Assembly (NCBI GenBank): GCA_946803715.1
Contig: CAMPET010000115.1
Span: 122,552-178,316 of the forward strand
Reading direction: 5' to 3'
Source: Beroe ovata
Lineage: Eukaryota > Ctenophora > Nuda > Beroida > Beroidae
Length of the DNA stretch: 55,765 bases
Shown here piece by piece: positions 16,201-27,339 of the stretch. The notes beneath the pieces are model-generated. The model saw only the letters and a program-made list of their open reading frames with translations, made no database searches and was not told where the DNA came from. The position numbers and the translations under genes were made by a program. Numbering within the stretch: the stretch's first letter is position 1; each line of letters starts with the position of its first letter.

Positions 16201-17407
16201 CAAGAGATATTGTGTGAGTGGAGGTTGCCCCGTGACGAGTACAATCTTACGAAGCAGGCTCATTAAGTCAACAAGATAATCGATAATTCGCACCTAAAGT
16301 CGGTCTCAAGGAAAATTTGAAAATTAAGTCGGAAAGGACACCCTGGAAAGTGCTGGATTGCGCTACCAAACAATGTCAATTTACCAATACACTGACAAAT
16401 CGACGAGTATCACTTACCGTCTTCTATGAGTTTCTGCACTTTCTCGAACTCCACTTCTACCCCTAGTCTTTTCTGAGCTGATAGCGCCTGGAAGTAGTAC
16501 AGGATGGCCAGCTCAGCAGATGGGTTGAACGTCACTTTCAGCTCCAAGAAGGGCCACTGAGGTTCTCCGCTTGATACTGAAATGAGACATAGTGTCATGA
16601 TCAGAGTACAAGACCATAACTGGATGTCAGGTTTAGTCCATATTGAGGAACAATAAGTGTAACTAACGACACTTGACCATTGGCACAGTTCTGGGGGAAA
16701 AGGGTTTAGTTTAACCTATTTTAACCTATGACTCACTGTTAGGGTCGTACAGATCTGGTGGTGACATCCAGGTGGAGAATATGGCAAACTTCCTCTGAAT
16801 GAAGAAATGGATCCTGAATGGAATCCCGAGAATACAATCACTCAGATTCCAAGCGTGTTTCCTGTCCACATACTGATCTGGTGTGCACGACACGCCGCTC
16901 TGGGGAGCCATTGTCACGTTATTATCACGTTATTATCACGTTATTATCACGTTACTGTCACGTTATTATCACGTTATTATCACGTTATATGAACACATGA
17001 CATACTGACATGTTACTAAGATGTTACAGAGCCGTTCAACTCTACCGATACGTCACTGATACAAATGTACACCAACACAAGACGATCAGCGTTACTGCTG
17101 ATCTCATCATGCAGCTATCTACCTTATCCTGCAGCGACCCAAACTCCATAGACTCTGTCCCAATAGCCGATGAAATCAGCCCCGTCTCAGACCGGGCCAT
17201 CATTCCACTCTGACCGCTAATATCTGTTGCGGGACGAATCTCATCGCACAAGGCTGTCTCGACTATGTCAATACTCGATACCTCTGATGGAGTAGCCGGC
17301 CCCGCCAATTGCAGAGCGGTTCTTGATATTTTGGGGACAGGCTCATCTCCCAGTAGCTCAAGAGAAAGGTTGTCATAGGCCAAGTCCCCTTCAGCTTCGC
17401 CACTCAT
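13265..17407 (-). CDS. Ankyrin-repeat TRP cation channel (TRPV-like)
   Basis: Eleven in-phase exons: 17123-17407, 16737-16899, 16418-16576, 16013-16193, 15489-15607, 15274-15386, 14595-15179, 14179-14515, 13963-14066, 13737-13856 and 13265-13633, giving about 844 residues. Five ankyrin repeats span residues ~200-375 (for example GADINARDETGKTVLHAA, GAAINTMDKHGRTPLHMAA, GANIEAKDYRGRTPLLLAA). A linker with HPVVREMIKTKWNQFG leads to TM1 (~430-455). Later segments include a TM4/TM5-like stretch (FKYLKVFESMGPFVVIIANTFG), a pore region (MAVFFTVFRMIVVDDFYYDD), and TM6 LMMSAIVLLNLFIALMSDTFQ. The C-tail is a charged coil (RAETIVALEKQLPAERRKQF). Size and repeat count fit TRPV or TRPV-like channels better than TRPA1, but the subfamily is not certain. 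A TGA lies in frame just upstream of the start ATG. Confidence 0.88.
15756..15966. other. Assembly gap of 211 Ns in an AC microsatellite
   Basis: A run of N flanked on both sides by (AC)n. It sits in the intron between TRP exons 16013-16193 and 15489-15607. The flanking exons join in phase (…IIG/YLCEQ…), so no coding sequence need be missing. Confidence 0.98.
16912..16988. repeat. 11-base tandem repeat in TRP intron 1
   Basis: About seven copies of cacgttattat, one varied to cacgttactgt. It lies directly upstream of the exon 2 acceptor on the minus strand, so the acceptor-side intron is largely this minisatellite. Confidence 0.9.
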
Positions 17408-17869
17408 ATTCGTTCACGAGTGGTATAGGTACAACCGCTATCAATAACCGTCAATATACTGTACAGGTCGAGTTGCAACATTGAAACAAAAGAACATGAC
17501 TATCGACAAATTGAGAAACAGTGTTCAGTTTGTTCTTCAATCTCTTACACAGACACTCACACACACATTGTGTTTTCTTGTGCCTAATTTTGATGTGCCA
17601 TCAACCACATGTGTATTGTACAGCAAGGTTGAATGGAACATAAAACAACATAGAATTAGAGGACACTCTTGATCATCAGACTTAATCTTTTAGAAGTATC
17701 TTCCTATTACAATTGATATTGATAAGAGATAGAGGCTGATTATATATAGTTGAACTGATCGAATCTTAGAGGGTTGGTAACGGTCAGGAAAAGAATGTGG
17801 AATATTATCAAGTGCACGTCGTTTAAAGAGGCGGTGTTTTCCTCTTCGTTAGAACTGAATCTGGATTAT

Positions 17870-18185
17870 AATCCACTCACAAACACACACGTACACAAAC
17901 ACACACACGTGCACGTTCTCACACACACGTACACACGTGCACACACACAATCAAACACACACACAAACAAATATGCACACAAACACACACACAAACAAAC
18001 ACACACACTCACAAACACACACACACACACACACTTATCGATAGTGGTCGGCACGGGTACCCACTGACAGAATTACANACAAACAAACACACACATAATC
18101 AAACACACTCACAAACACACACACACTCACACACACACACACACAGAGACACACATACACGCGCACACACAAACACACACAAACT
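17870..18185. repeat. AC-rich microsatellite cluster
   Basis: Long (AC)n tracts with 'aaac' and 'acgt' interruptions, broken by a unique ~45-base segment with a single N at 18078. Reading frames across it are Cys/Val or His/Thr simple repeats and are not genes. Confidence 0.95.
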
Positions 18186-18199
18186 AATAGGAAACTAAC

Positions 18200-18547
18200 T
18201 TTCCCGTATTTGCGTGCAATCTTGTTCATGTTCCGTTTATCGCGATCCTCGTGGATTGTATAGAACTTCAGTTCACTGCTCGTCGTTTCCTCAGCCCGAC
18301 TATACTGTGGCTCTTCCTGCGGGAATTCTATAGTGTGATAACTGCGTGATAGCCGCGTGATTTCGTGACCACTGCGTGATTTTGTGATAATCGCGTGATT
18401 GTGTGATAATCGCGTGATTGTGTGATGAGAGCTACAAATTTGTATCTTGTATCTCCAGTTGTGTGGTGGTACATATCAATGCGTTACCTCTTCAAACTCA
18501 GCAAGAGCTTGCTGAGACGACTCCAATACGAAGCCCTCGGAATCCAT
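18200..18547 (-). CDS. Possible small or partial gene, two exons, function unknown
   Basis: A good start context (accATGg) at 18547 opens MDSEGFVLESSQQALAEFEE (18488-18547). A donor (gaggtaacg) follows, then after an acceptor (ttcccgcag) an exon at 18200-18316 encoding EEPQYSRAEETTSSELKFYT and a basic tail IHEDRDKRNMNKIARKYGK ending at a gttagt donor. Both exons are phase 0 and highly charged. The next exon is unclear: one acceptor near 17862 would add only three residues before a stop. It could be a small protein or an alternative N-terminal exon set for the downstream TRP channel. The intron between the exons carries a ~21-base tandem repeat around cgcgtgattgtgtgataat. No family recognised. 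Confidence 0.35.
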
Positions 18548-18622
18548 GGTGGGTCTCTACGATTCACGCAGAGACACAGAGACAAAGAGCGAGAGGGACC
18601 AGCTATCGACACAAAGATAATA

Positions 18623-18920
18623 TTAACTAATGAAATGCTTAACCGTCAATAGCACAGAAAATGCCATGCGAAAATCGTGTGGTTGTGAAAAATCAGAGTT
18701 GAACGTCAGTGAACAGCCGTATTTCATGGGGTTTCTCGTGTTGGTGTACAGCTCTGTATACAACAACACAAAGGCGTGGTCTGTGAAGAGGAGAACAGAG
18801 ACCAAGTAATCGGGGAGGGAGGAGGAAATCGCAAGATAGTGTACCCAGCTGTGATCCTGAATCGGAATAAAATCCGTATAATACGGTATGATGTCAGGAG
18901 ATGAGATTATGAGTATGAAA
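18623..18920 (-). other. Open minus-strand frame of ~95 codons, unsupported
   Basis: A frame ending at 18623 stays open for about 95 codons and contains hydrophobic runs (WVHYLAISSSLPDYLVSVLLF). I see no clear start, splice sites or known family. It may be chance or 5' sequence of the small gene at 18200-18547. Confidence 0.2.
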
Positions 18921-19567
18921 TTTACACACGTGAGACAATGACTGACGGCCTCATGGCTTGACGGCTATTTTCATACTCCATTTGAGGACAAACTGTTGAC
19001 CTTTGTGTGGATGTACGCTCCTTATATATTTGTTTCAGATAGGTATAATGAGCACCGAATACAATTTTTACCACTGACCAGTACTTATTATATTCGTAAG
19101 TCAAATTATGATTCAATGCAACACGGAGGTCGGAGACCCAACAACCGCAAAATCAAGAATTTGGAATTTCTTAACCAATTCAATTTAACCAAATCAATTT
19201 CTTAACCAGTTCAATAGCGATTTACACCTGGTCGACTTCACACTCAAGGGTTCATTTTCCTTGAACCCAGCGGTTAGATACCATATCATGTCAGGAACGC
19301 GCATTGTCATGGTTAGGTGCCATCATGGACTGTTTGCAGTATTCGCGCACCTATTGATATATCATTCAGCTTGACGCAGCATACCGTTGTCAGATGTCAT
19401 GTTACCTGACCTGTTTCTCGCGCGTCTTCGATGAAGGCGCGCGCGCCGCGCGCGAGAAACTGAGGTTAGATAAAATCTGACAAGCATACCGAATCTGGAA
19501 TCAGCACGACTACGAGTATCCCAGTTGTACTTTGGTGAATCAGTAGTGAGTAGGGTCACACAGAATT

Positions 19568-19875
19568 TTATCTCCGAAAAATAGAATTTGACCCTTATGA
19601 TCCATACACGTGGATCACGGAGTTCACCTTAGCTTTAAGTAACCCTCCTGAAGCTGATCCACGTGCGCTTCTCTGGGGTCAGTTGCGAATTCTGTGACCC
19701 TCCGATCCTGATCCACCTGGATCAGAAGGGTCACTCGAATCCAATTTGACCCCAGGAAAGCGCAACGCCGCAACGTGGATCAGAAGGGTCACCCAAGTTG
19801 AACTCTGTGATCCACGTGTATGGATCAGAAGGGTCAAATTCTATTTCTCCGTGTGGCCCTCCTGATCCACAATAG
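19568..19875. repeat. Large foldback element with repeated GATCCACGTG motif
   Basis: The left end (tctccgaaaaatagaatttgaccc) and right end (gggtcaaattctatttctccg) are inverted copies, and the arms continue through 'gatccatacacgtggatcac'. Inside, 'ggatcagaagggtca' occurs several times together with its complement 'gaccctcctgatcc'. The whole could fold into a long hairpin, resembling a non-autonomous foldback transposon. No coding capacity. Confidence 0.85.
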
Positions 19876-20039
19876 TTGTACACATCTTGTTCGAACTGGG
19901 CATGAGACATACGAACAAATGAGAATTTTCTCAATTATGAGGAGCCAATGTAAACGACGATGTTTGATCATAAAGTTAAAACATCAAGTTCATATAAAAC
20001 CAACAATCACGATCATTCTCTAAAACAGAATAGTCTGGT

Positions 20040-23000
20040 TTACAACTTGTCGTAGTAGTCGTTGAAATCGGGCAAGCTGTCTTTGAGACCCTTTCGCTTT
20101 CTGGTAGCCATAACGATAGAGTTAGTCTGACTGCCGTCATCCAGGGGACTTGATGGCATTTGCTGAAAAATAATTTGGGTCACAATCAACCAAAACATGG
20201 GCATAACATTAAGAATGCATGAAATATTGATGACAATAAATTTGGAATGTGCAACTTACAGCCCAGTGATCGAAAACACATTGAGGGAAAGCTTGTCCGC
20301 CAGTATTAGCCCTGAGATCGCTAGAGAATCCTGCAATGGTTGTATATGTGAGTGATCAGTTGGTAGCAGAGCGTTGATAGCAATATCGAGTGGAAATAAA
20401 CTTACCGAATGACTCGTTGACAGGCAAATGAGCCTTGATGTAGAACATGGGGGTTCCCTCAGCCTGTGTCTCCTGGAACACATGACCTCTCCTCTTGGTT
20501 AGACATCCGTAGATACCGCCAACAGCAGACTCTGGACACTGGATCTCACAAAGGTACACTGGCTCAAGCAGGCATGGCTCGGCCGTGAGGAATGAAGCGT
20601 AGCAGACACGTCGAGTGGTAGGCAGGATCTGACCACCTCCTCTGTGGATAGCGTCAGCGTGCAGGGTCACATCGTGGATGTTTATCCTCACTCCCCTCAT
20701 GTTCTCCTCACAGAGAACACCCTCATTAGTAGCCCACTGGAATCCAGCAACTACGGAATCCTTGATCTCGTTCAGGTACTGCACACCCTTTGACACATCA
20801 ACAACAACATTGGGACCGGTTTGGTCGGGTCCGAAACACCAGATTTTCCTGGCGTCGGTAGGGTTCCAATCGGTCAGCTCGTTGTAATCTTCAGCTCCCT
20901 GAGCAAACTTGTCGCAGATAACCCTGAAAGAAGAACTCTGTTAATTGGTGTGATCAAAATAGCGAAAAAACAATTTATCAGCCTGCCGCGTCATGAAGTT
21001 GTGGATAAATTTTGAGCGCGCACGCGCACACTCAACTTTCTCGCTGCTAAAATGATGGTGTTCACATATGAAAGCGCGCATCAGAGAAGACCCTTTGTTA
21101 AAATTATAATGCGCATGACATATGACATCAAATTACGAGATGTTAGCCATTACGTCTGGAAAATCCATTTCTTGAAGCATATGAGGATAATAAAGTAGTC
21201 TCATGAGAAGTATGGGTGAAATATGGAGTAAAAAATGATGGGAATTCTCGCATACTTTGACCCCGTGTAACTGGCAGTAATATGATACCCAGTAACTGTT
21301 ATCTTTCCTTCACTCACATACACGTCGTACCAATTCCTAACACGATGTTCTGAACTCTGACAACACAAATTCTGGGGTGCTACAACACTGACACCACAGA
21401 CTGTCAAGTGTCTACCCTATCTGATACCCTCTTCAACACACTCAACAAGACAGAGCTTCGTTTCTGAATGTAGATAAGGCCAGCTGACAACTTTTCATCT
21501 GTAAGAGCCGCTGCACACCACACAGCCCGGATTTTGCCACTTTCATCAACACAACAAGTGATACTGCCACTTTGGATGTCCTCTTCTGCTTCAGTGGGAT
21601 CAGGCAGTGATAGTCCGTCGAATACTGAAACAGTGGTTAACAGTGATATTATCATCACACACACACACACACCCACAAATACAGACAGACAGACAGACAG
21701 TCACACAAATACAGACAGACACACATAAACAGCGACAACCATATCGTGTCAGTGTTCGGTACTCACTGGAAAGGGTCACAGCTACAGGGATGAACTTCAT
21801 GACAAGTCTACTTCTGTCTGACTCAGTATCCACAGTGACAAGCTGCGTCTCCTCATTAACATTGGTAGCAGGGAGATAAGTGTTGTGTAGAGCAGCCGAC
21901 ATTGCCAGTATCGCCGCATCTAGCACATTTCCATCATCATTGACACACACCACATCAACATAGAGACACCACACCACTCTACCCGGCACTATACACAACT
22001 CCATCAGGTCAGTGATGTCAGTTGTCAGAGTGGCCAACTTGTGTGACATGCTGACAGCTGTGTCAGCGGGCATGCCCGCCCTGTACTTGGTATTGCACAG
22101 CATCGGTAGTGTTACATTGGGCACGATGTAACCTGAGTTGGGATTGTTTATGAGTGGCTCCGCGAAGCGGCCTTTTACTCCAGCAATTACTCGCGTATCA
22201 CCGTAACACACCATCGCACTTCCCAGTGCACTGCGAACTGTGTTCACGTGGATCTTCACTTCACGGCATCCGGTCAGGGCCCGACCATCAGGCCGAACTT
22301 CATCCTTCAGGAAGAGTCTTTGATACTGCTTGGGTTGTGCTACCTTGAAATCATCAGCCATAATTCCTAATGTTGTAGTGAGTTAGGCTCTGACAGTCAG
22401 TAATTTCACCCATGAATAACATGACGTGTTTCAATCAGATGTTATAAGTGATTAAATCATCTTATCATATCCAGTCTACATGCTAAAATACTATGTTAAA
22501 AACGCGATCACACACAACTACCAAATGTAGCGCGCCGCGCGCACTTGTGGGAATCATTCGAACGCAGCAGGCTGATTTTCACTATAATTATCCACCAACC
22601 CATTACTACCCTATTACCACTAACCACCCTATTACCACTAATTATCCCTGAAACTTACTTGGCCCTGATCTTGGGGTCCTGTCTGGGGGTGATCTTTCCC
22701 TCATCAACCATGACACAGAAATCTTCTCCCAGAGGCTGGGCTTTACAGAACAGCCTGTTGTGCTTGTTAGGTGACTTGGACAAACACGTGATCTCGCTGT
22801 GGTTGGTAACAGATTCCTTGTAGGACACAACGGGGTCTGATTTCTGCAGGAAGAAAACCAGGGCTAGAAATGTGGAACACGGGGAACATGGGGTCTAAAA
22901 CAAGAAGTAGAGCGGGCTATAACAGTGGCTAGAATAGGGACAGATGGATATGTGTGGTTATCACAGTTCTATATGCAAGTGAAGGGGGAAAATGCTTACC

Positions 23001-25715
23001 TTGATCGGGATACAAGCGTGATCCTCTTCCAAATCCTTAAGACAGATCTCCAAGTGGAGTTCACCAGCACCAGCAATGATATGCTCGCCACTGCTCTCAT
23101 TGATGCACTGCACCATAGGATCCGACTTGGCCAGCCTCTTCAGACCCTCGACCAGCTTGGGCAACTCCTGGGGGTTCTTGGGCTCCACTGCCACCCTCAC
23201 GACGGGAGAGACGGAGAATTTCATCTGTTTCATGTTGTGAGCGTCCTTGCACGACTCGTTTGTGATGGTTCCAGTCTTGACAATGTACTGATCCACTCCG
23301 ACCAGACCGACTGTGTTTCCAGCGGGGACAGAGTCGATGTGTTCCACATATCGTCCCATCATCAGGACAGTCCTGGGGAAGTGGGTGGTCATGAGGCAGG
23401 GATTATAAAAGTCTCGAATAATTTCCCCCGCTCGAAAATTGCTCAATTTGATCACGTACCAAAAAAACCCAGTTATTCAAAATTAGAGTCAAGTGATTAT
23501 CAGTTTTATCCTAATTGCCAGGTGCTCTTGTATTAAGCGACTATTACCTCTGGATGGTCTTCACGTTGAGGTCCTCGTTCTTTCCTGGCACGAAGTTAGG
23601 TCCCATGATCCTGCACTTGAAACCTGATCCGATAGTTCCGGAGAAGACACGACCGAAAGCGTAGAATCGTCCCTTATCGTTGGTCGGTACCATTTTGGAG
23701 ACGTACATCATGAGTGGGCCCTGTAAATGAGGTAAATCAGCAAATAGAAGGAGTGTGAGACAGTAGTGTGAGACAGGGGGATACCACTAATCATAGTGAC
23801 CAGTGACCCAAGTGAAAGACAATATTAATTTGACATTGTGGACTTACGTTGGGGTCACACTCCATGATTCCCTTGCAGTACGCATCGTCTTTAGGTCCCT
23901 CGTAGAGCATAGCAGCCCTGTATCTCTGAGCGGTGACAGGGGAGGGAAGATGGATGGTGATCATCTGGAGGAGAGTCTCTCCGGCTGGCAGCCACTTCCT
24001 CATCAGAACCTTGAACAGCTGCTTTCCCTCCTTCTCCTTGTCCTCCTTTGTCAGTTCCATGTCCTCAGCCATCCTGGCGTCGTCCTTGATGACATTGCTA
24101 ATCAGCTTCTCAGCGAAATCGATAGCTTCCTTGGGCTGGTTGGACTTCATACAGAAGTTGAAGATCTTGAAGATGGGCTCAAGTACGAGCTTGTTGAAAC
24201 CCCTCGTCTTGCCTTCGCCAGGCTTCTTGCTCCACTTTCCTTCTCCATCCATAAACATGTCACCCCAAAGTTTCTTGATCATGTTCTGAGCTTTGACCTT
24301 GTCGTTTCTTGCATAACGGTCAGCGAACTGCTTCAAACTGTGGATATGGTGTTTTAACTTTACAGCGTGAAAATCGCAGTTTCTATATGTACATAATCAT
24401 ACACACAAACACAAACACACACACACACACACACACTCTTTGTGTAGATTTGGTTGACTACATTGTCATACAATCCGTGTACACAGTACACAGGATGTTC
24501 TATACGATAAGCCCACATATCCTATTACCAAAGCATACAGAGAACACAAACATCCAGCCTTACCTGAAAGCCCAGCCGTGAAGACCAGACCCGAACCCGA
24601 CGGTTCCCTCAACAGCTCCGACCATACGGTCAGCATTGCTCTCCTCGTCTCCGTAGATAGTGATGATTGCGTTGATGTTCTCAACAATCTTACGGAAAGT
24701 ATCGTACAGGGTTTCCTGGTCGAGTTGCAGCTCCAGCAAAGCTCGGTCCATCTTGTTCAAGAAGAGGACAGGTTTGATCTGTTCAGCGAGAGCCTGTCTC
24801 AGCACAGTCTCTGTCTGGACACACACACCGCTGACAGCGTCAACAACAACAAGAGCACCGTCAGTCACTCGAAGAGCGGCAGTCACCTGGGAGGGAGATA
24901 GTGAAGTTGTGGAGGGGGAATGAGAAGAGATGGGAAGAAATGGATAACAGTGGGATGGGAACGGATGTATTCAGAGTGCATCTGTCATGTAAATCACCTC
25001 TGAGGAAAAGTCAACGTGGCCCGGGGAATCGATAAGGTTGATCAAGAATCCCTTCTGGAGTGAACCGTCATCCTTCTTGTGGAATTGGCTCTCCGCCAGG
25101 TACTGCATGTTGTAATCAGACAGCTCGTAGTACATGGAGACACCCGTAGATTTGATGGTGATGCATCGTTCCTGTTCATCTTTTCTGGTGTCAGTGAATC
25201 GAGCTTCTCCAGCTTTCTCTTGGGCAATGATACCTGAGCGGGTTATAAGTCATACACGGTTCGTGGGGAAAATCACTGATTATTGCTAACACCAAGTGTG
25301 TGAGTGCTCAATTACCCGCTTTGGAGACCAGGGAGTCGGTCAGAGTTGATTTTCCATGGTCAACATGAGCAATTACGGACATGTTTCGGATGTTCCTTGG
25401 CCTGTCCATGGCCTTTCGGATTTCTTCAACCGAAAAGTATACCTGAAAATAATTTGATATCACGCACAGATTATGGATCCATATACAGTTTGCGGTCTTT
25501 CCTGCACTCTTTACACCCGTTCGTTTCCACTCTTTTTCTATGTCTTTAGATATGGTCAGACAAAGAATCAGTAATTCCTCAGGAGGAATAACATTCTGTA
25601 AATTTAATTCCTCCGTTGTTTGATTCATTCAGTTTGATCTGGAGGTACTGATAAAATGATCCGGAATGACTAGAATAGTTTGTGATGGGAAGATAGTATC
25701 ACAAATACTTACCAT
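20040..25715 (-). CDS. EEF2: Eukaryotic elongation factor 2 (EEF2)
   Basis: GTPase that drives ribosomal translocation. Eleven in-phase exons: 25713-25715, 25316-25442, 24998-25233, 24564-24886, 23848-24337, 23548-23720, 23000-23372, 22659-22843, 20406-20923, 20260-20330 and 20040-20162, giving about 873 residues (human 858). The first coding exon is only the ATG. The G domain has AHVDHGKST (G1), the [19 protein letters not shown] switch region with the eEF2-kinase threonine, DSPGHVDF (G3) and NKMDR (G4). Domain IV carries [12 protein letters not shown], with the diphthamide histidine near 730. The end is NDYYDKL. About 15 extra residues ([20 protein letters not shown]) sit before [10 protein letters not shown]. 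Intron 8 (20924-22658) contains the whole EXOSC8 gene. Confidence 0.98.
21404..22361 (-). CDS. EXOSC8: Exosome subunit RRP43 (EXOSC8), nested in EEF2 intron 8
   Basis: RNase PH-fold, catalytically inactive ring subunit of the RNA exosome. Two exons, 21767-22361 and 21404-21624, with donor ccagtgagt and acceptor tttcag, give about 271 residues (human 276). Family landmarks: [69 protein letters not shown] and [14 protein letters not shown], then [19 protein letters not shown] and CCVDESGKI. It lies on the same strand as the host gene, starting about 300 bases downstream of EEF2 exon 8 and ending about 480 bases before exon 9. The host pre-mRNA must therefore read through it without using its poly(A) site. 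The intron of EXOSC8 has an AC/GACA microsatellite. Confidence 0.95.
24395..24436. repeat. AC microsatellite in EEF2 intron 4
   Basis: A short run of acacac with 'aaacac' interruptions between EEF2 exons 4 and 5. Confidence 0.9.
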
Positions 25716-25819
25716 ATTTGCGTCGTTAATACAAGCTGATCCAAAGCTATATATTGCACAGAGTGAACAAACGCAGTGAAAAAAGGAGGGTGACTCGCGT
25801 CTGATACTGGATAAAGCGG

Positions 25820-26185
25820 TTCGTCACGTGACTATGAATCTGCGCCTCCGCAAAATTAACAAGCTTGAGAAAAGCGAGCGCGCGGCAAATAATTCGCGCG
25901 CTCTTGTTGCAATATCCTCCAGGCTTGCCTTGTTCCCGCGCTGCGTGACCCAAATACTCCGCTTGCGCTGCGCGTCTCCGTGGTCTACAACTTTTCAGTT
26001 CACTGAGTATAGCATAGAGCAGGTGCCCTGGTGCCGTGCGGCAGTAAATAGGCTGTAGTTCGCGTAGTCTACCATGGTCTAGCATTCGATGAAGGCGCGC
26101 GCGAGAAACAGTGGACAGATAGCATCCGGCAACAAGCCACAAGATCCCCAGCCTAGTGATCGAAATCAGCGCGCGCGAGGAACAG
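25820..26185. repeat. CG-rich dispersed repeat upstream of EEF2
   Basis: Carries the modules that recur at 12.5, 28.8-29.7 and 49.4-50.0 kb: 'ttcccgcgctgcgtgaccca' followed by 'aatactccgc' (25935), 'cttttcagttcactgagtat' (25990) and 'gaaacagtggacagatagca' (26104). It begins about 100 bases upstream of the EEF2 first coding exon and could lie in its promoter. A minus-strand frame of 131 codons across it (25747-26142) is composed of repeat and is rejected as a gene. Confidence 0.8.
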
Positions 26186-27100
26186 CTCTAGCGAAATGGT
26201 AGCTTGTTGATGTGTATCAAAATATTTATTTATCTATTTATTTATGAATGATTAACATCTGCCAGAAACTTTGACCCTATTGCGAAGATTTGTAGTGGCA
26301 ATCAGATTCAAATTCATGTCCACAGACTAATTCCATCTGGGGTCTATAGCGTTGCCAAACACCGAATTAGTGGATTCAGGGAGTTATTTTACTGGCTGGT
26401 GGCATTTTCTGTGTTTTTGGCATGTTTCAGTGTCTCAGTAATATTTCGTTTTTATTCCCTATTAATCAAAAGGGTCGTATGAAAATATATCAATGACCCC
26501 CTACTGACTCCCTGCTGACCCCCGGGTGCGCCCGGTATGACCGGAGGTTGACGTCCCTGAGAGCACTGTCGGACCAGGTAGATCGGAAGAGCGTCGGGGA
26601 GGGATGGGGGGGGGGTCGCGGTGGGGGGGGGGTGAGTGNAATGTTATGACATTTCACAATCTGCCTTTTCTTCAAGAGAACTATTAATCCAGATTTTGAT
26701 GTATTATAGGATAAGTAGAATTATGGAATAAGTAGACTTCCATCTCGGAGATGGCATCTCCCAAGTCCCACCCCTAGCAGAATTACAGTTTGGATATGTT
26801 TGGATCAACATGAACAAGTGAATGTCCGTTAAAAATGACTCATGTTAATTGTACAGCTGTCCGCTACAAGGATTGGAAAGTACCCAGCAATGCAACAGGA
26901 ATCTGAGGAATGAAGAGCCAACACTGAGTTCTGTTTCACAAACTCTTGTTTATGATGCCCATTTACAATTCTACTTATTAGGAAGACAGCATCACAAATC
27001 CCAGATTAGGTAGGATTTCATCATTATTTTGTACACATTCTAACAGATATTTTGAAAGATACTTACCAATGCCCACTCATCAGTCATCACTGTTCCATAC
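26186..27100. other. Gene-free stretch with adapter-like contamination
   Basis: No convincing coding frame or splice pattern. The only notable content is the adapter-like G-rich segment at 26580-26640. Confidence 0.5.
26580..26640 (+). other. Illumina adapter contamination next to a one-base gap
   Basis: The sequence agatcggaagagcgtcg is identical to the start of the standard Illumina TruSeq read-through adapter. What follows (ggggagggatgg…tcgcggtgg) is a G-smeared version of the rest of that adapter, as produced by low-quality two-colour base calls. It ends at an N (26639). This is not genomic sequence. Confidence 0.93.
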
Positions 27101-27339
27101 CTCATTCTTTTGCTTCATCAGTTGCTTGTATTACCAGATCTCATCGGCCACCAGTAAGTTTGTGGCAGAATTAGCCACGTTTTTCATCACATCACCTCAA
27201 CAGTTATTGTGGCATAAGTAGTTTTGCCCTCTGCAGTATGATTTTCTTGCTGCGACATACTTTGCATCATCTTGATTGCACCTCATCACAATTTGTCGTG
27301 TAAGTTTCTTGCTGTTAGAGTAAACTGCTCTTATCAAAT

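Noticed and set aside
16190-16280. Apparent in-frame TGA within the first ankyrin repeat of the TRP channel
   Set aside because: A phase-1 acceptor (gacaag) right after the TGA joins LIED to GADINARD perfectly, so the stop is intronic.
16912-16988. Possible CRISPR-like array
   Set aside because: Head-to-tail 11-base units without spacers, inside an intron of an animal gene.
17866-18229. Cys/Val-rich frames in 17.8-18.2 kb
   Set aside because: Simple-sequence translation.
22925-23536. 203-codon plus-strand frame opposite EEF2
   Set aside because: Antisense shadow of the EEF2 exon 23000-23372.
23803-24357. 184-codon plus-strand frame
   Set aside because: Antisense shadow of EEF2 exon 23848-24337.
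25747-26142. 131-codon minus-strand frame upstream of EEF2
   Set aside because: It is made of CG-rich repeat modules also present at non-homologous loci; no conserved domain or start context.
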